Below are positions 35,603 through 44,797 of a DNA stretch of 64,000 nt, in pieces. Under the pieces are notes generated by a model. That model was given only the letters and a program-made list of their open reading frames with translations. It searched no databases and was not told the DNA's origin. Source of the stretch: G965279355 sp965279355. GTDB lineage: Bacteria > Pseudomonadota > Alphaproteobacteria > CACIAM-22H2. The stretch is from contig OZ257155.1 of the NCBI GenBank assembly GCA_965279355.1, forward strand, positions 2,852,001-2,916,000, given 5' to 3'. Numbering within the stretch: position 1 is the stretch's first letter; the number at the start of each line of letters is the position of its first letter. The translations under genes were made by a program, and so were the position numbers.

Positions 35603-36889
35603 CTATTTCTCGTCCAGCTGCAATTCGCGATTGAGGCGCGGCGTGACGCGGCGCTCCTCGGCGATTTCCTCGGCGCGCTCGATTTCCTCCGACGTCAGCT
35701 GCGGACGGAGCCGATCCAGCGCGAGGACGGCGCCCGTCGAGCGAATCCCCGCTGCCAGGGTGTGCCAGGCATAGGCTTCCACAGGATCGTGCGGCACGCC
35801 GTTGCCATGCTCGTAGCGCTGACCCATTTCGGCCTGCGATTCCGCATCGCCGGCCAACGCCGCGCGACGGAAATATTCCGAGGCCTGCCGGGGATTGCGG
35901 CTGTTGCCGGCATGATCGTTGATCTTGCCGAGCAGCCGCATGCCCAGCGGCGAGCTGACACTGAGCCTGGTGCCGATGAGCTGCGCCTTCACGCGATCCG
36001 CGCGATGCCATGGCGTTCCATAGAGGTCGATGATGCCGCGCACGTAATCGGCCTGGGCCGATCCCTGCTCCGACGCGCTATCAAGCAAGGTGATCGCCTT
36101 CTTGAATTCCGCCTCGGTATGGCCGGGCGCCACCAGGATCGCAGCAAGCCTGGCCTGCGCCTCGGCGCTGCCGTCGGCGGCGGCCAGCGTGTACCATTTG
36201 CGCGCCTCTTCACGGTCGACATCGACGCCAAGGCCGAGATCGTAACTGAGGCCGAGCTCCAGCCACGCCGTGGCATCGCCGGATTCCGCGGCATCGCGCA
36301 TGTATTGCAGCGCCAGCTCGCTATGGCGGGCCACGCCGATCCCGTCGCGCAGCATCTGTCCCGCGCACGCCGCGCCGGCACCGCTGCCCATCGCCGCCGC
36401 ATCCTTGAACAGGCGGAACGCCGCCGCTTCGTCCTTGTCGACGCCGTAGCCGCGCAGAAGACAGATGCCCATGTTGACCTTGGCGACATCGAGGCCGGCT
36501 TCCGCCGCCGCGTTGAAGCGCTCGGCTGCCTTCACCGGATCCTGCTCGACGCCTTTGCCCTCGGCATACATGAAGCCGAGGTTGTTCATCGACGGCGGCA
36601 GGCCGCGATCGGCTTCCTCGGTGAAGATCTTGGCCGCCATCCCATAATGGCGGCGGGCCTGATTGACGTCGCCGTCAAGCGCCAGGCCATGCTCGTGCAT
36701 GAAGGCAAGGCAGAACGCGGAGAACGCGCGTCCCTGACGATGAATGCGGTCGAACGTCTCGCGCGCCAGCGCCTCGTTCTTCGGCAGGCCTTCGCCGCGA
36801 TAGGAGCGCAACGCGCGCTGCAACTCCTGCCACGCGTCGCGATGCTCGTTGGCCTCCGTCAGGTAGACCATGGCGAAATAACGATCCAT
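35603..36889 (-). CDS. Sel1-repeat (tetratricopeptide-like) protein, copy 1
   Basis: A 428-residue protein with about eight Sel1 repeats of about 36 residues, for example AAEAGLDVAKVNMGICLLRGYGVD and AAADGSAEAQARLAAILVAPG. It has no signal peptide or membrane segment, so it is cytosolic, and it starts MDRYFAMVYLTEANEHRDAW. Sel1 proteins act as protein scaffolds. The next upstream gene (37012-38307) is a full-length paralogue sharing the N-terminal 25 residues almost exactly. They are tandem duplicates. Confidence 0.85.
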   Translation of the reverse strand: MDRYFAMVYLTEANEHRDAWQELQRALRSYRGEGLPKNEALARETFDRIHRQGRAFSAFCLAFMHEHGLALDGDVNQARRHYGMAAKIFTEEADRGLPPSMNNLGFMYAEGKGVEQDPVKAAERFNAAAEAGLDVAKVNMGICLLRGYGVDKDEAAAFRLFKDAAAMGSGAGAACAGQMLRDGIGVARHSELALQYMRDAAESGDATAWLELGLSYDLGLGVDVDREEARKWYTLAAADGSAEAQARLAAILVAPGHTEAEFKKAITLLDSASEQGSAQADYVRGIIDLYGTPWHRADRVKAQLIGTRLSVSSPLGMRLLGKINDHAGNSRNPRQASEYFRRAALAGDAESQAEMGQRYEHGNGVPHDPVEAYAWHTLAAGIRSTGAVLALDRLRPQLTSEEIERAEEIAEERRVTPRLNRELQLDEK

Positions 36890-37011
36890 GTTCCGATCCT
36901 AGCATTTGCCTAAAGACCCCGGTAGTGAGGCTAACGCCCTTATAAGAAATGCAGTTTTCCGAGTCGCTCCTTTCACCAGCCTTCCGGAAGCGGTGAAATT
37001 CCGGCGACGAT

Positions 37012-38307
37012 TTACTTTTCGTCGAGCTGCAGCTCGCGGGACAACCGGGGCGGGATGCGGCGTCCGGCGGCCATGTCTTCGGCGCACCGGAGATCGGAGA
37101 GCGAGAGCTGCGGCCGCAGCCGGTCGAGCGCGCCATCCGCATCGGTGGCGCTCACAGACGACGCGAGCAGAAACCACGCGTAGGCTTCCGGGATATCGCG
37201 GCCAACACCGTCTGCGCGTTCGTAGCGCATGCCCATCTCGGCTTGCGCAAACGCGTCGCCGGCGAGGGCGGCCTGACGGAAATACTCCGCCGCCTGCAGG
37301 GGATCGCGCCCGACGCCGCCGCCGTGGCTGTAGATCTGCCCGAGCAGCCGCAATCCATGAACGGAGTTCCGGTCGCGCAACGCCATCGCGATCAGGCGCG
37401 CCGACATCGGGTTGGGCTTGCGCCAGCGCGCGCCATAAAGATCGAGGACGCCGCGATAGTAGTCGGCATAGTCGTTGCCCTGATCGGAGGCGAAATCGAG
37501 CAGGGTGAGCGCCTTCTTGAAATCGACTTCGCTGCGACCCGGTGCCGCAAGCAGCACGGCAAGGCGCGCCTGCGCCTCGGCACTGCCGTCGGCCGAGGCC
37601 AGCGTGTACCATTTCGCAGCCTCGTCCTTGTTCACCTTGGCGCCGCCGAGCCCGAGATCGAAGCTCAGGCCGAGCTCCAGCCACGCGATCGCATCGCCAG
37701 CCTCCGCAGCCTGCCGCAGATATTTGAAAGCCTGTTCCGAATCGGCCGCGACCGCGATTCCGTCGCGCAGCATCTGCCCGAGACACGCCGCGCCGGCGCC
37801 ACTGCCGAGATCGGCCGCTTCCTTGAACGCCATGAACGCGGCGACCTCGTCCTTCTCGACACCGAAACCGGTGAGATGGCAGAGACCGAGATTGACCTTG
37901 GCGACCGAGAAGCCGGCAGCGCCGGATTGCAGGAAATAGTCGGCGGCCTTGGCGGGATTGCGCTCCACGCCTTTGCCCTCGGCGAACATGAAGCCGATGT
38001 TGTTGAGCGCCGGCGCCATGCCCTGGCGCCCCTCTTCTTCGAAGACGTCCATCGCCTGGGTGTAGTGCTGACGCGCCTTGTCCGGGTCGCGATCGACCGC
38101 CAGGCCGTTCTCATGCATGAAGGCGAGACAGAACGCCGAGAAGGCGCGGCCCTGCCGGTGAATGCGGTCGAAGGTTTCGCGGGCCAGCTCTTCGTCCTGC
38201 GGCAGGCCCTCGCCCCGATACGACTTCAGGGCCCGCTGCAGCTCCTGCCACGCGTCCCGGTGCTCGTTGGCCTCCGTGAGGTAGACCATGGCGAAATAGC
38301 GATCCAT
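37012..38307 (-). CDS. Sel1-repeat protein, copy 2
   Basis: A 431-residue cytosolic protein with the same order of Sel1 repeats as the downstream copy (AAQRG-type units such as AAEAGDAIAWLELGLSFDLGLGG and LASADGSAEAQARLAVLLAAPG). The identical opening MDRYFAMVYLTEANEHRDAW and shared ELQLDEK C-terminus show the pair arose by duplication. The gap between them (36890-37011) is about 120 bp, so they may be separate transcripts or loosely coupled. Confidence 0.85.
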   Translation of the reverse strand: MDRYFAMVYLTEANEHRDAWQELQRALKSYRGEGLPQDEELARETFDRIHRQGRAFSAFCLAFMHENGLAVDRDPDKARQHYTQAMDVFEEEGRQGMAPALNNIGFMFAEGKGVERNPAKAADYFLQSGAAGFSVAKVNLGLCHLTGFGVEKDEVAAFMAFKEAADLGSGAGAACLGQMLRDGIAVAADSEQAFKYLRQAAEAGDAIAWLELGLSFDLGLGGAKVNKDEAAKWYTLASADGSAEAQARLAVLLAAPGRSEVDFKKALTLLDFASDQGNDYADYYRGVLDLYGARWRKPNPMSARLIAMALRDRNSVHGLRLLGQIYSHGGGVGRDPLQAAEYFRQAALAGDAFAQAEMGMRYERADGVGRDIPEAYAWFLLASSVSATDADGALDRLRPQLSLSDLRCAEDMAAGRRIPPRLSRELQLDEK

Positions 38308-38445
38308 CCGACAACTCTACCACGCCGTGCGGCCCGTCCGCACGGCCTGGCTCCCCTGACAGCCTGAAACCGGAGCGTATCGCGCGGTTGCGCGGCGCCG
38401 CTCCATTAACCCCGTTATGCGCGATTTCATCCCGACCGGCGAAAC

Positions 38446-39141
38446 TCAGGCGCCCGGAAGGAGGTCCAGCCCGTAGTGCCGCATCATCGGTTCCACGTCG
38501 CGCGACGACAAAAACCGAATGAGCGTCGCCGCATCGTCCTTGCGGGCCGAAGACGCCATGACGCCCAGCGAGAACACCGCGCGGCTTTCGACCTCCCTGG
38601 GCAACGGCCCGACGACATCGACGCCGGGCACATTCATCAGCTCGCTGATCTGCTGCACAGCGAGATCGGCCTCGCCGCTGGCCGCCGCCTCGCCCGTGAA
38701 ACCCTCGGGGATGATGATCGCCCTGGCGCGCACCTCGTCTTCAATGCCAAGCCGCTTGATGAGCGCCGCGAAATGCAGGCCGCTGGCGCCGGCCCGCGAG
38801 AAGCAGACGCAACGCGCCTTGAGAACCGCTGCCTTCAATTCATCAACGGTGCCGATGGCTGGTTTGGGCGCTCCCGCCTTTACGCCGATACCGACGGTCG
38901 AGCGCACATGATCGACGGCGCTGCCCGGCGCCAGTGTGCCGTTGGCGGCAAGCTCGTCGATCTTTTCCTTGGAGAGCGCAATCACATCCGGACTGGCGCC
39001 GGCGGCCAGCCGCTGCATAAGAAGCATTGTCGGCCCCAACTCGATCTCAAGCGCGATGCCGGTCGTGCCTTCGAAGCGCTGCTTCAGATCACGCAGCGGG
39101 GCCGCGATGGTCAGAGTCGACAGAAGCGTAAGGGGGCCCAC
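38446..39141 (-). CDS. ModA-like substrate-binding protein without signal peptide
   Basis: A 231-residue protein of the molybdate/sulfate-type binding fold (PBP_like, family 11 of SBPs): LSTLTIAAPLRDLKQRFEGTTGI, PTMLLMQRLAAGASPDVIALSKEKIDELA, and SRAGASGLHFAALIKRLGI. No signal peptide is evident at the chosen start, and no ModBC permease is adjacent. It ends 138 bp from the Sel1 gene and starts 10 bp after the HIT stop on the same strand, so it may be the distal end of the histidine operon. Ligand is not determinable. Confidence 0.72.
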   Translation of the reverse strand: MGPLTLLSTLTIAAPLRDLKQRFEGTTGIALEIELGPTMLLMQRLAAGASPDVIALSKEKIDELAANGTLAPGSAVDHVRSTVGIGVKAGAPKPAIGTVDELKAAVLKARCVCFSRAGASGLHFAALIKRLGIEDEVRARAIIIPEGFTGEAAASGEADLAVQQISELMNVPGVDVVGPLPREVESRAVFSLGVMASSARKDDAATLIRFLSSRDVEPMMRHYGLDLLPGA

Positions 39142-39151
39142 AGCGACCCGA

Positions 39152-39517
39152 TCAGTCCGACTTGCTGATCATGCGGCCCATATGCCGGCCGCCCAGCACA
39201 TGGAAATGGAGATGCGGCACGTCCTGATGCCCGTCCTTGCCGGTGTTGGCGATGATGCGATAGCCGGTGTCGCCCACGTTGCACAACCGTGCGACATGGC
39301 CGATCGCCTTCATCAGCGCCGCCTGCTCGACGGGGCTCGCCTTGGCGTGGAAATCATCGGACGATTCATACGCGCCCTTGGGGATCACCAGCACATGCAC
39401 CGGCGCCAGCGGGTGGATGTCGTGAAAGGCCAGCACGTGCTCGTCCTCGAAGACCTTCTTGCAGGGCAACTCGCCGCGCAGGATTTTCGCGAACACGTTG
39501 TTGGAATCGTAAGCCAT
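39152..39517 (-). CDS. HIT-family nucleotide hydrolase
   Basis: A 121-residue protein of standard HIT length with the histidine-triad motif HLHFHVLGG (residues about 105-113) that forms the nucleophile and metal site. The family hydrolyses nucleoside phosphoramidates and dinucleoside polyphosphates. It follows hisE by 11 bases on the same strand; hisE-HIT pairing is common in alphaproteobacteria, probably a simple co-transcribed neighbour rather than a pathway step. ATG at 39517 is chosen because the longer frame overlaps hisE. Confidence 0.9.
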   Translation of the reverse strand: MAYDSNNVFAKILRGELPCKKVFEDEHVLAFHDIHPLAPVHVLVIPKGAYESSDDFHAKASPVEQAALMKAIGHVARLCNVGDTGYRIIANTGKDGHQDVPHLHFHVLGGRHMGRMISKSD

Positions 39518-39528
39518 CGCCGCCGTCC

Positions 39529-39888
39529 TCAGTCTGCGTCTTTTTCCCGCGCGCGCTTCTCGGCAATGCCGGACATGCCCTCGCGCTTGGAGAGCTCGTC
39601 CCAGACCTCGTGCGGGTCGATGCGCGCATCCGCCCACAGGACCAGCAGGTGATACATGAGGTCGGCGGATTCCGCGACCAACCGGTCGCGCTTGCCACGC
39701 ACCGCCTCGATCACCGTCTCGACGGCTTCCTCTCCCACCTTCTGCGCGATCTTGCGCGTGCCCTTGCTGAAGAGCTTGGCGGTGTGTGAAACGGCCGGAT
39801 CGCCACCACGACGACTTTCGATCACCTGGAACAGGCGGTCGAGAATCTCGGCGGACGAAGTCATGGCTGGGGGCTTGATGTCGGTCAT
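39529..39888 (-). CDS. hisE: Phosphoribosyl-ATP diphosphatase
   Basis: A 119-residue protein of HisE length. The MazG-like helical pyrophosphatase signature is visible: KLFSKGTRKIAQKVGEEAVETVIEA with the metal-binding EExxE pattern, then ESADLMYHLLVLW. It removes pyrophosphate from phosphoribosyl-ATP in histidine biosynthesis. The following cyclohydrolase hisI is not in the window. It lies 72 bp downstream of hisF in the same direction. Confidence 0.94.
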   Translation of the reverse strand: MTDIKPPAMTSSAEILDRLFQVIESRRGGDPAVSHTAKLFSKGTRKIAQKVGEEAVETVIEAVRGKRDRLVAESADLMYHLLVLWADARIDPHEVWDELSKREGMSGIAEKRAREKDAD

Positions 39889-39960
39889 GGCGTTTTCCGG
39901 AGTCGCTATGCCCGGCAGAATGCCAGAAAACCGGCGGAGGCGTTAGCCGGGACGCGACCG

Positions 39961-40719
39961 TCAGCTTGGGCGGACGCCGATGCCGGCGGCTTTCAGGGCG
40001 GCCTTCACCTGGCCGATCTTCATCACGCCGAAATGGAAGACCGAAGCCGCGAGCAGCGCCGAGGCGTGGCCCTTTTTCACGCCGTCGACGAAATGCTCCA
40101 AGGTGCCGACACCGCCGGACGCGATCACCGGAACCGGAACCGCATCCGCCACGGCCGAGGTGAGCTCGATGTCGAAACCGGCCTTGGTGCCGTCGCGGTC
40201 CATCGAAGTCAGCAGAATCTCGCCGCAGCCAAGCTCGGCCATTCGCTTCGCCCAGCTCACTGCTTCAAGACCGGTCGCATTGCGGCCGCCATGGGTAAAG
40301 ACCTCGAGCCGGCCTTCATGGCGCTTGGCATCGATGGCGACGGTGATGCACTGGCTGCCGAATTTCTCCGCCGCCTCGCGCACGAAGTCGGGGCGTTTCA
40401 CCGCTTCGGTGTTGATCGACACCTTGTCGGCGCCGGCCAGCAGCAACTTGCGCACGTCTTCAAGCGTACGCACGCCACCGCCGACGGTAAGCGGCATGAA
40501 ACATTGTTCGGCGGTCCGCGCCACGACCTCGAACAGCGTGTCGCGGTTTTCGACGCTGGCCGTGATATCGAGGAAACAGAGCTCGTCGGCGCCTTCGCGG
40601 TCGTAGATCTTCGCCGCCTCGACCGGATCGCCGGCATCGACGAGATTGACGAAGTTTACGCCCTTCACCACGCGCCCGTTTTTTACATCGAGACAGGGAA
40701 TGATGCGCGTCTTAAGCAT
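39961..40719 (-). CDS. hisF: Imidazole glycerol phosphate synthase, cyclase subunit
   Basis: A 252-residue TIM barrel with the HisF signature LKTRIIPCLDVKNGRVVKGVNF, where D11 is catalytic, the partner catalytic Asp in CITVAIDAKRH near residue 130, and SGGVGTLEHF and the C-terminal phosphate site. It cyclises the PRFAR-ammonia adduct to IGP and AICAR with HisH as glutaminase. Its start overlaps the hisA stop by 8 bases, so hisH-hisA-hisF are coupled. Confidence 0.96.
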   Translation of the reverse strand: MLKTRIIPCLDVKNGRVVKGVNFVNLVDAGDPVEAAKIYDREGADELCFLDITASVENRDTLFEVVARTAEQCFMPLTVGGGVRTLEDVRKLLLAGADKVSINTEAVKRPDFVREAAEKFGSQCITVAIDAKRHEGRLEVFTHGGRNATGLEAVSWAKRMAELGCGEILLTSMDRDGTKAGFDIELTSAVADAVPVPVIASGGVGTLEHFVDGVKKGHASALLAASVFHFGVMKIGQVKAALKAAGIGVRPS

Positions 40720-41464
40720 CGGCGTCGCCCTGCAGCAGCTTCACCGCTTCGGCCAGCTTGATGCGGCCGTCATACAGCGAGCGGCCGCAGATCACGCCGG
40801 AGATGCCGGAGTCTTCATGCTTCTTGAGTTCCTTGAGATCGGCTAGGTTCGACACGCCGCCCGAGGCGATCACCGGCGTGGTGAGCTGGAAGGCCAGATC
40901 GACCGTCGCCTCGACGTTGGGGCCCTGCATGGCCCCGTCGCGGGAAATGTCGGTGAAGATGATGGCAGCGACGCCGCTCTGCTCGAACTTCAGCGCGAGA
41001 TCGAGCGTCTTCACATCGGAGGTTTCCGACCAGCCTGTCACCGCGACGCGCCCGCCCCGCGCATCGATTCCGACCGCGATGCGGCCGGGCCAACGGGCGC
41101 AGGCGCGCTTGACGAAATCGGGATCGCGTAGCGCGATGGTGCCAAGGATCACGCGCGTCACGCCCCGGGTCAGCCAATGCTCGATCCCCGCCTCGTCGCG
41201 GATGCCGCCGCCGAGCTGCACCTTCACATCGCCGCTCGCAGCAATGGCTGCGCCGACGATCTGTTCGACCGCCGGCGAGTTCACGGACTTGCCGGCGAAT
41301 GCACCGTCGAGGTCGACGACATGCAGATACTTGCAGCCAGCCGCGATGAACTTCTTCGCCTGATCGGCGGGGTCGTTGTTGAACTCGGTCGCCGTGTTCA
41401 TGTCTCCGTGAAGGAGACGCACGCACGCGCCGCCTTTGAGATCGATGGCGGGATAAAGGATCAT
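40712..41464 (-). CDS. hisA: ProFAR isomerase
   Basis: A 250-residue TIM barrel. The catalytic Asp in MILYPAIDLKGGACVRL (D8) and the second in ISRDGAMQGPN (about D130) are visible, as is the phosphate site VQLGGGIRDE. It isomerises ProFAR to PRFAR. It overlaps hisH by 4 bases (ATGA) and hisF by 8 bases. Confidence 0.96.
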   Translation of the reverse strand: MILYPAIDLKGGACVRLLHGDMNTATEFNNDPADQAKKFIAAGCKYLHVVDLDGAFAGKSVNSPAVEQIVGAAIAASGDVKVQLGGGIRDEAGIEHWLTRGVTRVILGTIALRDPDFVKRACARWPGRIAVGIDARGGRVAVTGWSETSDVKTLDLALKFEQSGVAAIIFTDISRDGAMQGPNVEATVDLAFQLTTPVIASGGVSNLADLKELKKHEDSGISGVICGRSLYDGRIKLAEAVKLLQGDADA

Positions 41465-42132
41465 GGTGTCTTGCCCGCTATCGGTGTCCAGCGCAGGAAA
41501 TTGGCGATCAGCCGCAAACCGGCTTCCTGGCTTTTTTCCGGATGGAACTGCGTTCCCGCGATATTGCCCTGCGCAACGGCCGCCACGAGGGGACCGCCGT
41601 AATCGGTGGTCGCGGCGATGGCCGACTCATCGCTGGGTACGAAGTGATAGGAGTGCACGAAGTAAGCATGCGCGCCGCCGGAGATACCGTCGAACAACGG
41701 CCCGGCATCCGTCGACCCGCGCAAGGTCAGCTCGTTCCAGCCCATATGCGGAATCTTCAGCGTCGGGTCGGACGGCGCCATGCGCCGCACCTCACCCGGC
41801 AGCCACCCGAGCCCGCTATGCGTGCCGTGCTCCAGACCGCGCGTCGCCAGGAGTTGCATGCCGACACAGATACCGAGAAAGGGCTTCCTGTCGTTGCGCA
41901 CCGCCTGGGTCAGCGCCGCAATCATGCCGGGCAGCGCCTTCAGTCCATTCATGCAGTCGGCGAACGCGCCCACACCGGGCAGCACGATCCGCTCGGCCGC
42001 CAGCACCGCCTTTGGATCGGCGGTGACACGGATCGTGCCCGTATAGCCGGATTCCCGCGCCGCGCGCTCGAATGCCTTGGCGGCGGAGCGCAGATTGCCG
42101 GAGCCGTAATCGATGATGGCGACGCTTTGCAT
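41461..42132 (-). CDS. hisH: Imidazole glycerol phosphate synthase, glutaminase subunit
   Basis: A 223-residue class-I glutaminase. The nucleophile Cys lies in FLGICVGMQLLATRG near residue 85, and the catalytic His-x-Glu in AGTQFHPEKSQEAG near residue 195. It supplies ammonia to HisF. It is the first gene of the hisHAF block; upstream (on the minus strand) lies a sulfatase and not the DUF2628/hisB genes expected in many relatives. Confidence 0.95.
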   Translation of the reverse strand: MQSVAIIDYGSGNLRSAAKAFERAARESGYTGTIRVTADPKAVLAAERIVLPGVGAFADCMNGLKALPGMIAALTQAVRNDRKPFLGICVGMQLLATRGLEHGTHSGLGWLPGEVRRMAPSDPTLKIPHMGWNELTLRGSTDAGPLFDGISGGAHAYFVHSYHFVPSDESAIAATTDYGGPLVAAVAQGNIAGTQFHPEKSQEAGLRLIANFLRWTPIAGKTP

Positions 42133-42237
42133 GGCGCGGAAGGATAACCCAGCCGGTGAGGCGAAGCCGGGTGTTTACACGATTTCCGGGGCCGGCGTCA
42201 CCCCGCGCACCTGTCTGCCCGCGCCAAACTCTTTTCC

Positions 42238-42308
42238 GTCACCCCGGACTTGATCCGGGGTCCATTTCTCTTGCGGCACGATGGACCCCGCGTCGAGCGC
42301 GGGGTGAC
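42238..42308. repeat. Palindromic intergenic repeat, family A, copy 2
   Basis: Arms 42238-42265 and 42281-42308 are near-complementary, starting GTCACCCCGGACTTGATCCG and closing GGGGTGAC. The sequence resembles copy 1 at 1699-1794 in both arms. It sits exactly at the junction between hisH and the sulfatase gene. Confidence 0.8.
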
Positions 42309-42316
42309 AGCGAGAT

Positions 42317-43654
42317 TTAGGGCTTCGCCGGCTCATACCCAACCGTCGGCGTCACGCCGTAGTGATCGGCGACAAGCTTGTTGAAGGGGCCGTGTCCGAC
42401 CGGGGTGTTCGTCGGCGGCAGCATGGTGGCGTGCCACGTATCGAAGTCGTGCTTCAGCCGCTCGAAGATGTCGGGATGGACGGCTTTCAGGTTGCCGCGC
42501 TCGCGCGGATCCTCGACCACATCGAACAGGAACTCATTGCCGGCGATCGAGAGATACTTCCACTGCCCGTCGCGCACCGCGCGTTGCGCGGCGAACTTGT
42601 AGCGCCAGAACAGTTTGCGCGGATAGGCCGCCTTCTCGCCCTTGACCACCGGCAACAGGTTCTCGCCATCAGCCGGATAGTCCTGGTGCGGTGACGCGCC
42701 GGCAGCGGCCAGCAAGGTCGGCAGCCAGTCCATAGAGATCACGACCTGATCCGAGACCTGCGGCTTCACCTGCGCCGGCCAGCGGAACAGGGTCGAGACG
42801 CGCATGCCGCCCTCGAGCAGCTCGGTCTTCTGGCCCGTAAACGGCCACGTCTTGGAAAAGCGTTCGCCGCCGTTGTCCGAAGTGAAGACAACGATGGTGT
42901 CTTTCGCGATCCCGTTGGCCTCGAGCGCCGCCATGACCCTGCCGATGCTCTCGTCCAGCCGCATCACCATCTTGCCGTAGGTCTTCTGCGTGCCGCCGTC
43001 ATGGTGAAAGTATTGGGTATATTCCTTGAAACGTTCGGAGACTTTCTCGTCTTCCGGCGCTTCCCACGGCCAGTGCGGCGCCGTGTAGTGCAGGCTCATG
43101 AAGAACGGCTTCTTGTCCTTCGACAGCTCCCCGATCTGGCGCACCGCCTCGGTACCGAGGATGTCGGTCATATAGCCGGGGCGCGCGATCGGCGTCCCGT
43201 TTTCCAGCAGCGGCGAGACCGAACCGGGGCCGTGATTGAAATAATCTGCGAAGCCGCCATTGATCCCGAAGAAAGAATCGTACCCGCTCTTGAGTGGCGA
43301 GAACTCCGGCGGATTGCCGAGATGCCATTTGCCGACCAGCGTGGTCGCGTAACCGGCCTCGCGCAGCAGCGATGGCAGGGTCGGATGCGCCGGGGACAGG
43401 CCGGTGCCTTTCGGTGACCCGCGACTGATCGGCTCTTCAAGTCCGACCGCAATCCGATACTGATAGCGCCCGGTCATCAGTGCCGTGCGAGTGGCCGAGC
43501 ACACTGGCGAGTTCGCGTAACCATGCGTGAAGCGCACGCCGCCGGCCGCGATCTTGTCCAGATTCGGTGTCTGGTAGTCGGTCTGGCCGTAACAGCTGAG
43601 ATCCGCATAGCCGAGATCGTCAGCCATGATGAAGAGGATGTTGGGTTGGGTCAT
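42317..43654 (-). CDS. Sulfatase (arylsulfatase family)
   Basis: A 445-residue sulfatase. Metal ligands D12-D13 lie in LFIMADDLGYADLS, the formylglycine signature C52-S-A-T-R56-T-A-L-M-T-G is complete (the CxAxR variant of CxPxR), and KWHLG and the DNGGERF segments provide the later active-site Lys, His and Asp. It cleaves sulfate esters after Cys52 is converted to formylglycine by a separate enzyme not seen here. No signal peptide is visible, unlike most secreted arylsulfatases, so it may be cytosolic. The two Bug genes and the LysR gene upstream suggest a sulfonated/aromatic-compound locus. Confidence 0.9.
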   Translation of the reverse strand: MTQPNILFIMADDLGYADLSCYGQTDYQTPNLDKIAAGGVRFTHGYANSPVCSATRTALMTGRYQYRIAVGLEEPISRGSPKGTGLSPAHPTLPSLLREAGYATTLVGKWHLGNPPEFSPLKSGYDSFFGINGGFADYFNHGPGSVSPLLENGTPIARPGYMTDILGTEAVRQIGELSKDKKPFFMSLHYTAPHWPWEAPEDEKVSERFKEYTQYFHHDGGTQKTYGKMVMRLDESIGRVMAALEANGIAKDTIVVFTSDNGGERFSKTWPFTGQKTELLEGGMRVSTLFRWPAQVKPQVSDQVVISMDWLPTLLAAAGASPHQDYPADGENLLPVVKGEKAAYPRKLFWRYKFAAQRAVRDGQWKYLSIAGNEFLFDVVEDPRERGNLKAVHPDIFERLKHDFDTWHATMLPPTNTPVGHGPFNKLVADHYGVTPTVGYEPAKP

Positions 43655-43675
43655 GGTGCTCTTTTCCAGGAAGAT

Positions 43676-43790
43676 CCCCTCACCCGCTCGCTCTCGCTCG
43701 CGACCTCTCCCGCAAGGGGAGAGGTAAATTGGTGCTCACGCCTGCCCCCCTCCCTTTGTGGGTGAAGGGTGGGTGCGGGGTTCGTGAGAA
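43676..43790. repeat. Palindromic intergenic repeat, family C, copy 1
   Basis: About 115 bases with the CCCCTCACCCGCTCGCTCTC opening, a CTCTCCC-GCAA-GGGGAGAG hairpin, and a GGGTGCGGGGTTC closing arm complementary to the opening. It shares its first 50 bases almost exactly with 47541-47668. It lies between the sulfatase and a Bug gene. Confidence 0.75.
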
Positions 43791-43794
43791 GACG

Positions 43795-44760
43795 TTACTG
43801 ATCCGACGTAAATCCCGATGCCTTGATCACCGGCGCCCAGAATTCCCGGTCGCGCTTCTGGATCTGCGCCAGCTGCTGCGGCGTGGTGCCAGTAACAACG
43901 AGACCGAGATCGAGGAAGCGTTTTTTCATGTCCTGCGCCTGAACCGCGGCAACGACCGCGGTGTTGAGCTTGGCGATCACAGCCGGCGGCGTGCCGGCCG
44001 GTGCATATAACCCATACCAGCCGGAGCCTTCGATGTCGTACCCGGATTCCTTGAACGTCGGCACATCTGGGGATATTGGCGAGCGTGTGGCGCCCGATGT
44101 CACCAGCAACTTCAGGCGGCCCGCCTTGGCGTGCTCCGTAACGTCGGCGACCGGTGTGGAGGAAACCGCGATGTTGCCGGCAATCAGCTCGGAAAGCGCG
44201 CCAGCAGACCCCCGGAACGGCAAGGTTACCAGTTCCGCCCCGGCGGCCTTGGCGAACGACAGCACCATGAAATGCGGCAGCGAGCCGAGGCCCGGCACAC
44301 CCGCGTTCGCTTGCTTCGGATTGGCCTTCAGCCAGGCCGCCAGTTCCTTGATGTCCTTCGCCGGCACCAGCTTGCCGACAGCAAGGCCGAGATCGAAGGA
44401 GGCCACCTGTGCGATCGGCGCGAAATCCGTCACCGGATCGTAGTCGAGCTTTTTATAGGTGCTGGGAAAGATCGACATGCCGGCGAACGGCGTGAATAGC
44501 AGCACATCGCCCGACGGTTGCGCCATCTTCACCGCCATGATGCCGACGCGCCCATCGGCGCCGGTCTTGTTCTCGACGATCACGGTGCGGTTCAGGCTGG
44601 CCTGCAACTTGTCGCCGATGCCGCGAATCAGGGCATCGCCGATGCCGCCGGCCTGGTAGCCGTAGACGAGGCGCAGCGGCGGATCGGCGGCCTGCGTGGG
44701 TGAGACGGTGAGGGACAGAACCGCAAGCGCAGCGGCAACAATGGCTTTACGCACAACCAT
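43795..44760 (-). CDS. Bug/TctC-family solute-binding protein
   Basis: A 321-residue periplasmic binding protein: signal peptide (VVRKAIVAAALAVLSLTVSPTQA), then DPPLRLVYGYQAGGIGDALIRG and ENKTGADGRVGIMAVKMAQPSGD. It is the second of two Bug genes between the LysR regulator and the sulfatase on the same strand. The lack of TctAB and proximity to the sulfatase suggest, but do not prove, uptake of a sulfated or aromatic acid. Confidence 0.92.
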   Translation of the reverse strand: MVVRKAIVAAALAVLSLTVSPTQAADPPLRLVYGYQAGGIGDALIRGIGDKLQASLNRTVIVENKTGADGRVGIMAVKMAQPSGDVLLFTPFAGMSIFPSTYKKLDYDPVTDFAPIAQVASFDLGLAVGKLVPAKDIKELAAWLKANPKQANAGVPGLGSLPHFMVLSFAKAAGAELVTLPFRGSAGALSELIAGNIAVSSTPVADVTEHAKAGRLKLLVTSGATRSPISPDVPTFKESGYDIEGSGWYGLYAPAGTPPAVIAKLNTAVVAAVQAQDMKKRFLDLGLVVTGTTPQQLAQIQKRDREFWAPVIKASGFTSDQ

Positions 44761-44797
44761 GACGATCCTCCCCTATGGTGGGCTTCTTTCTTATCCG

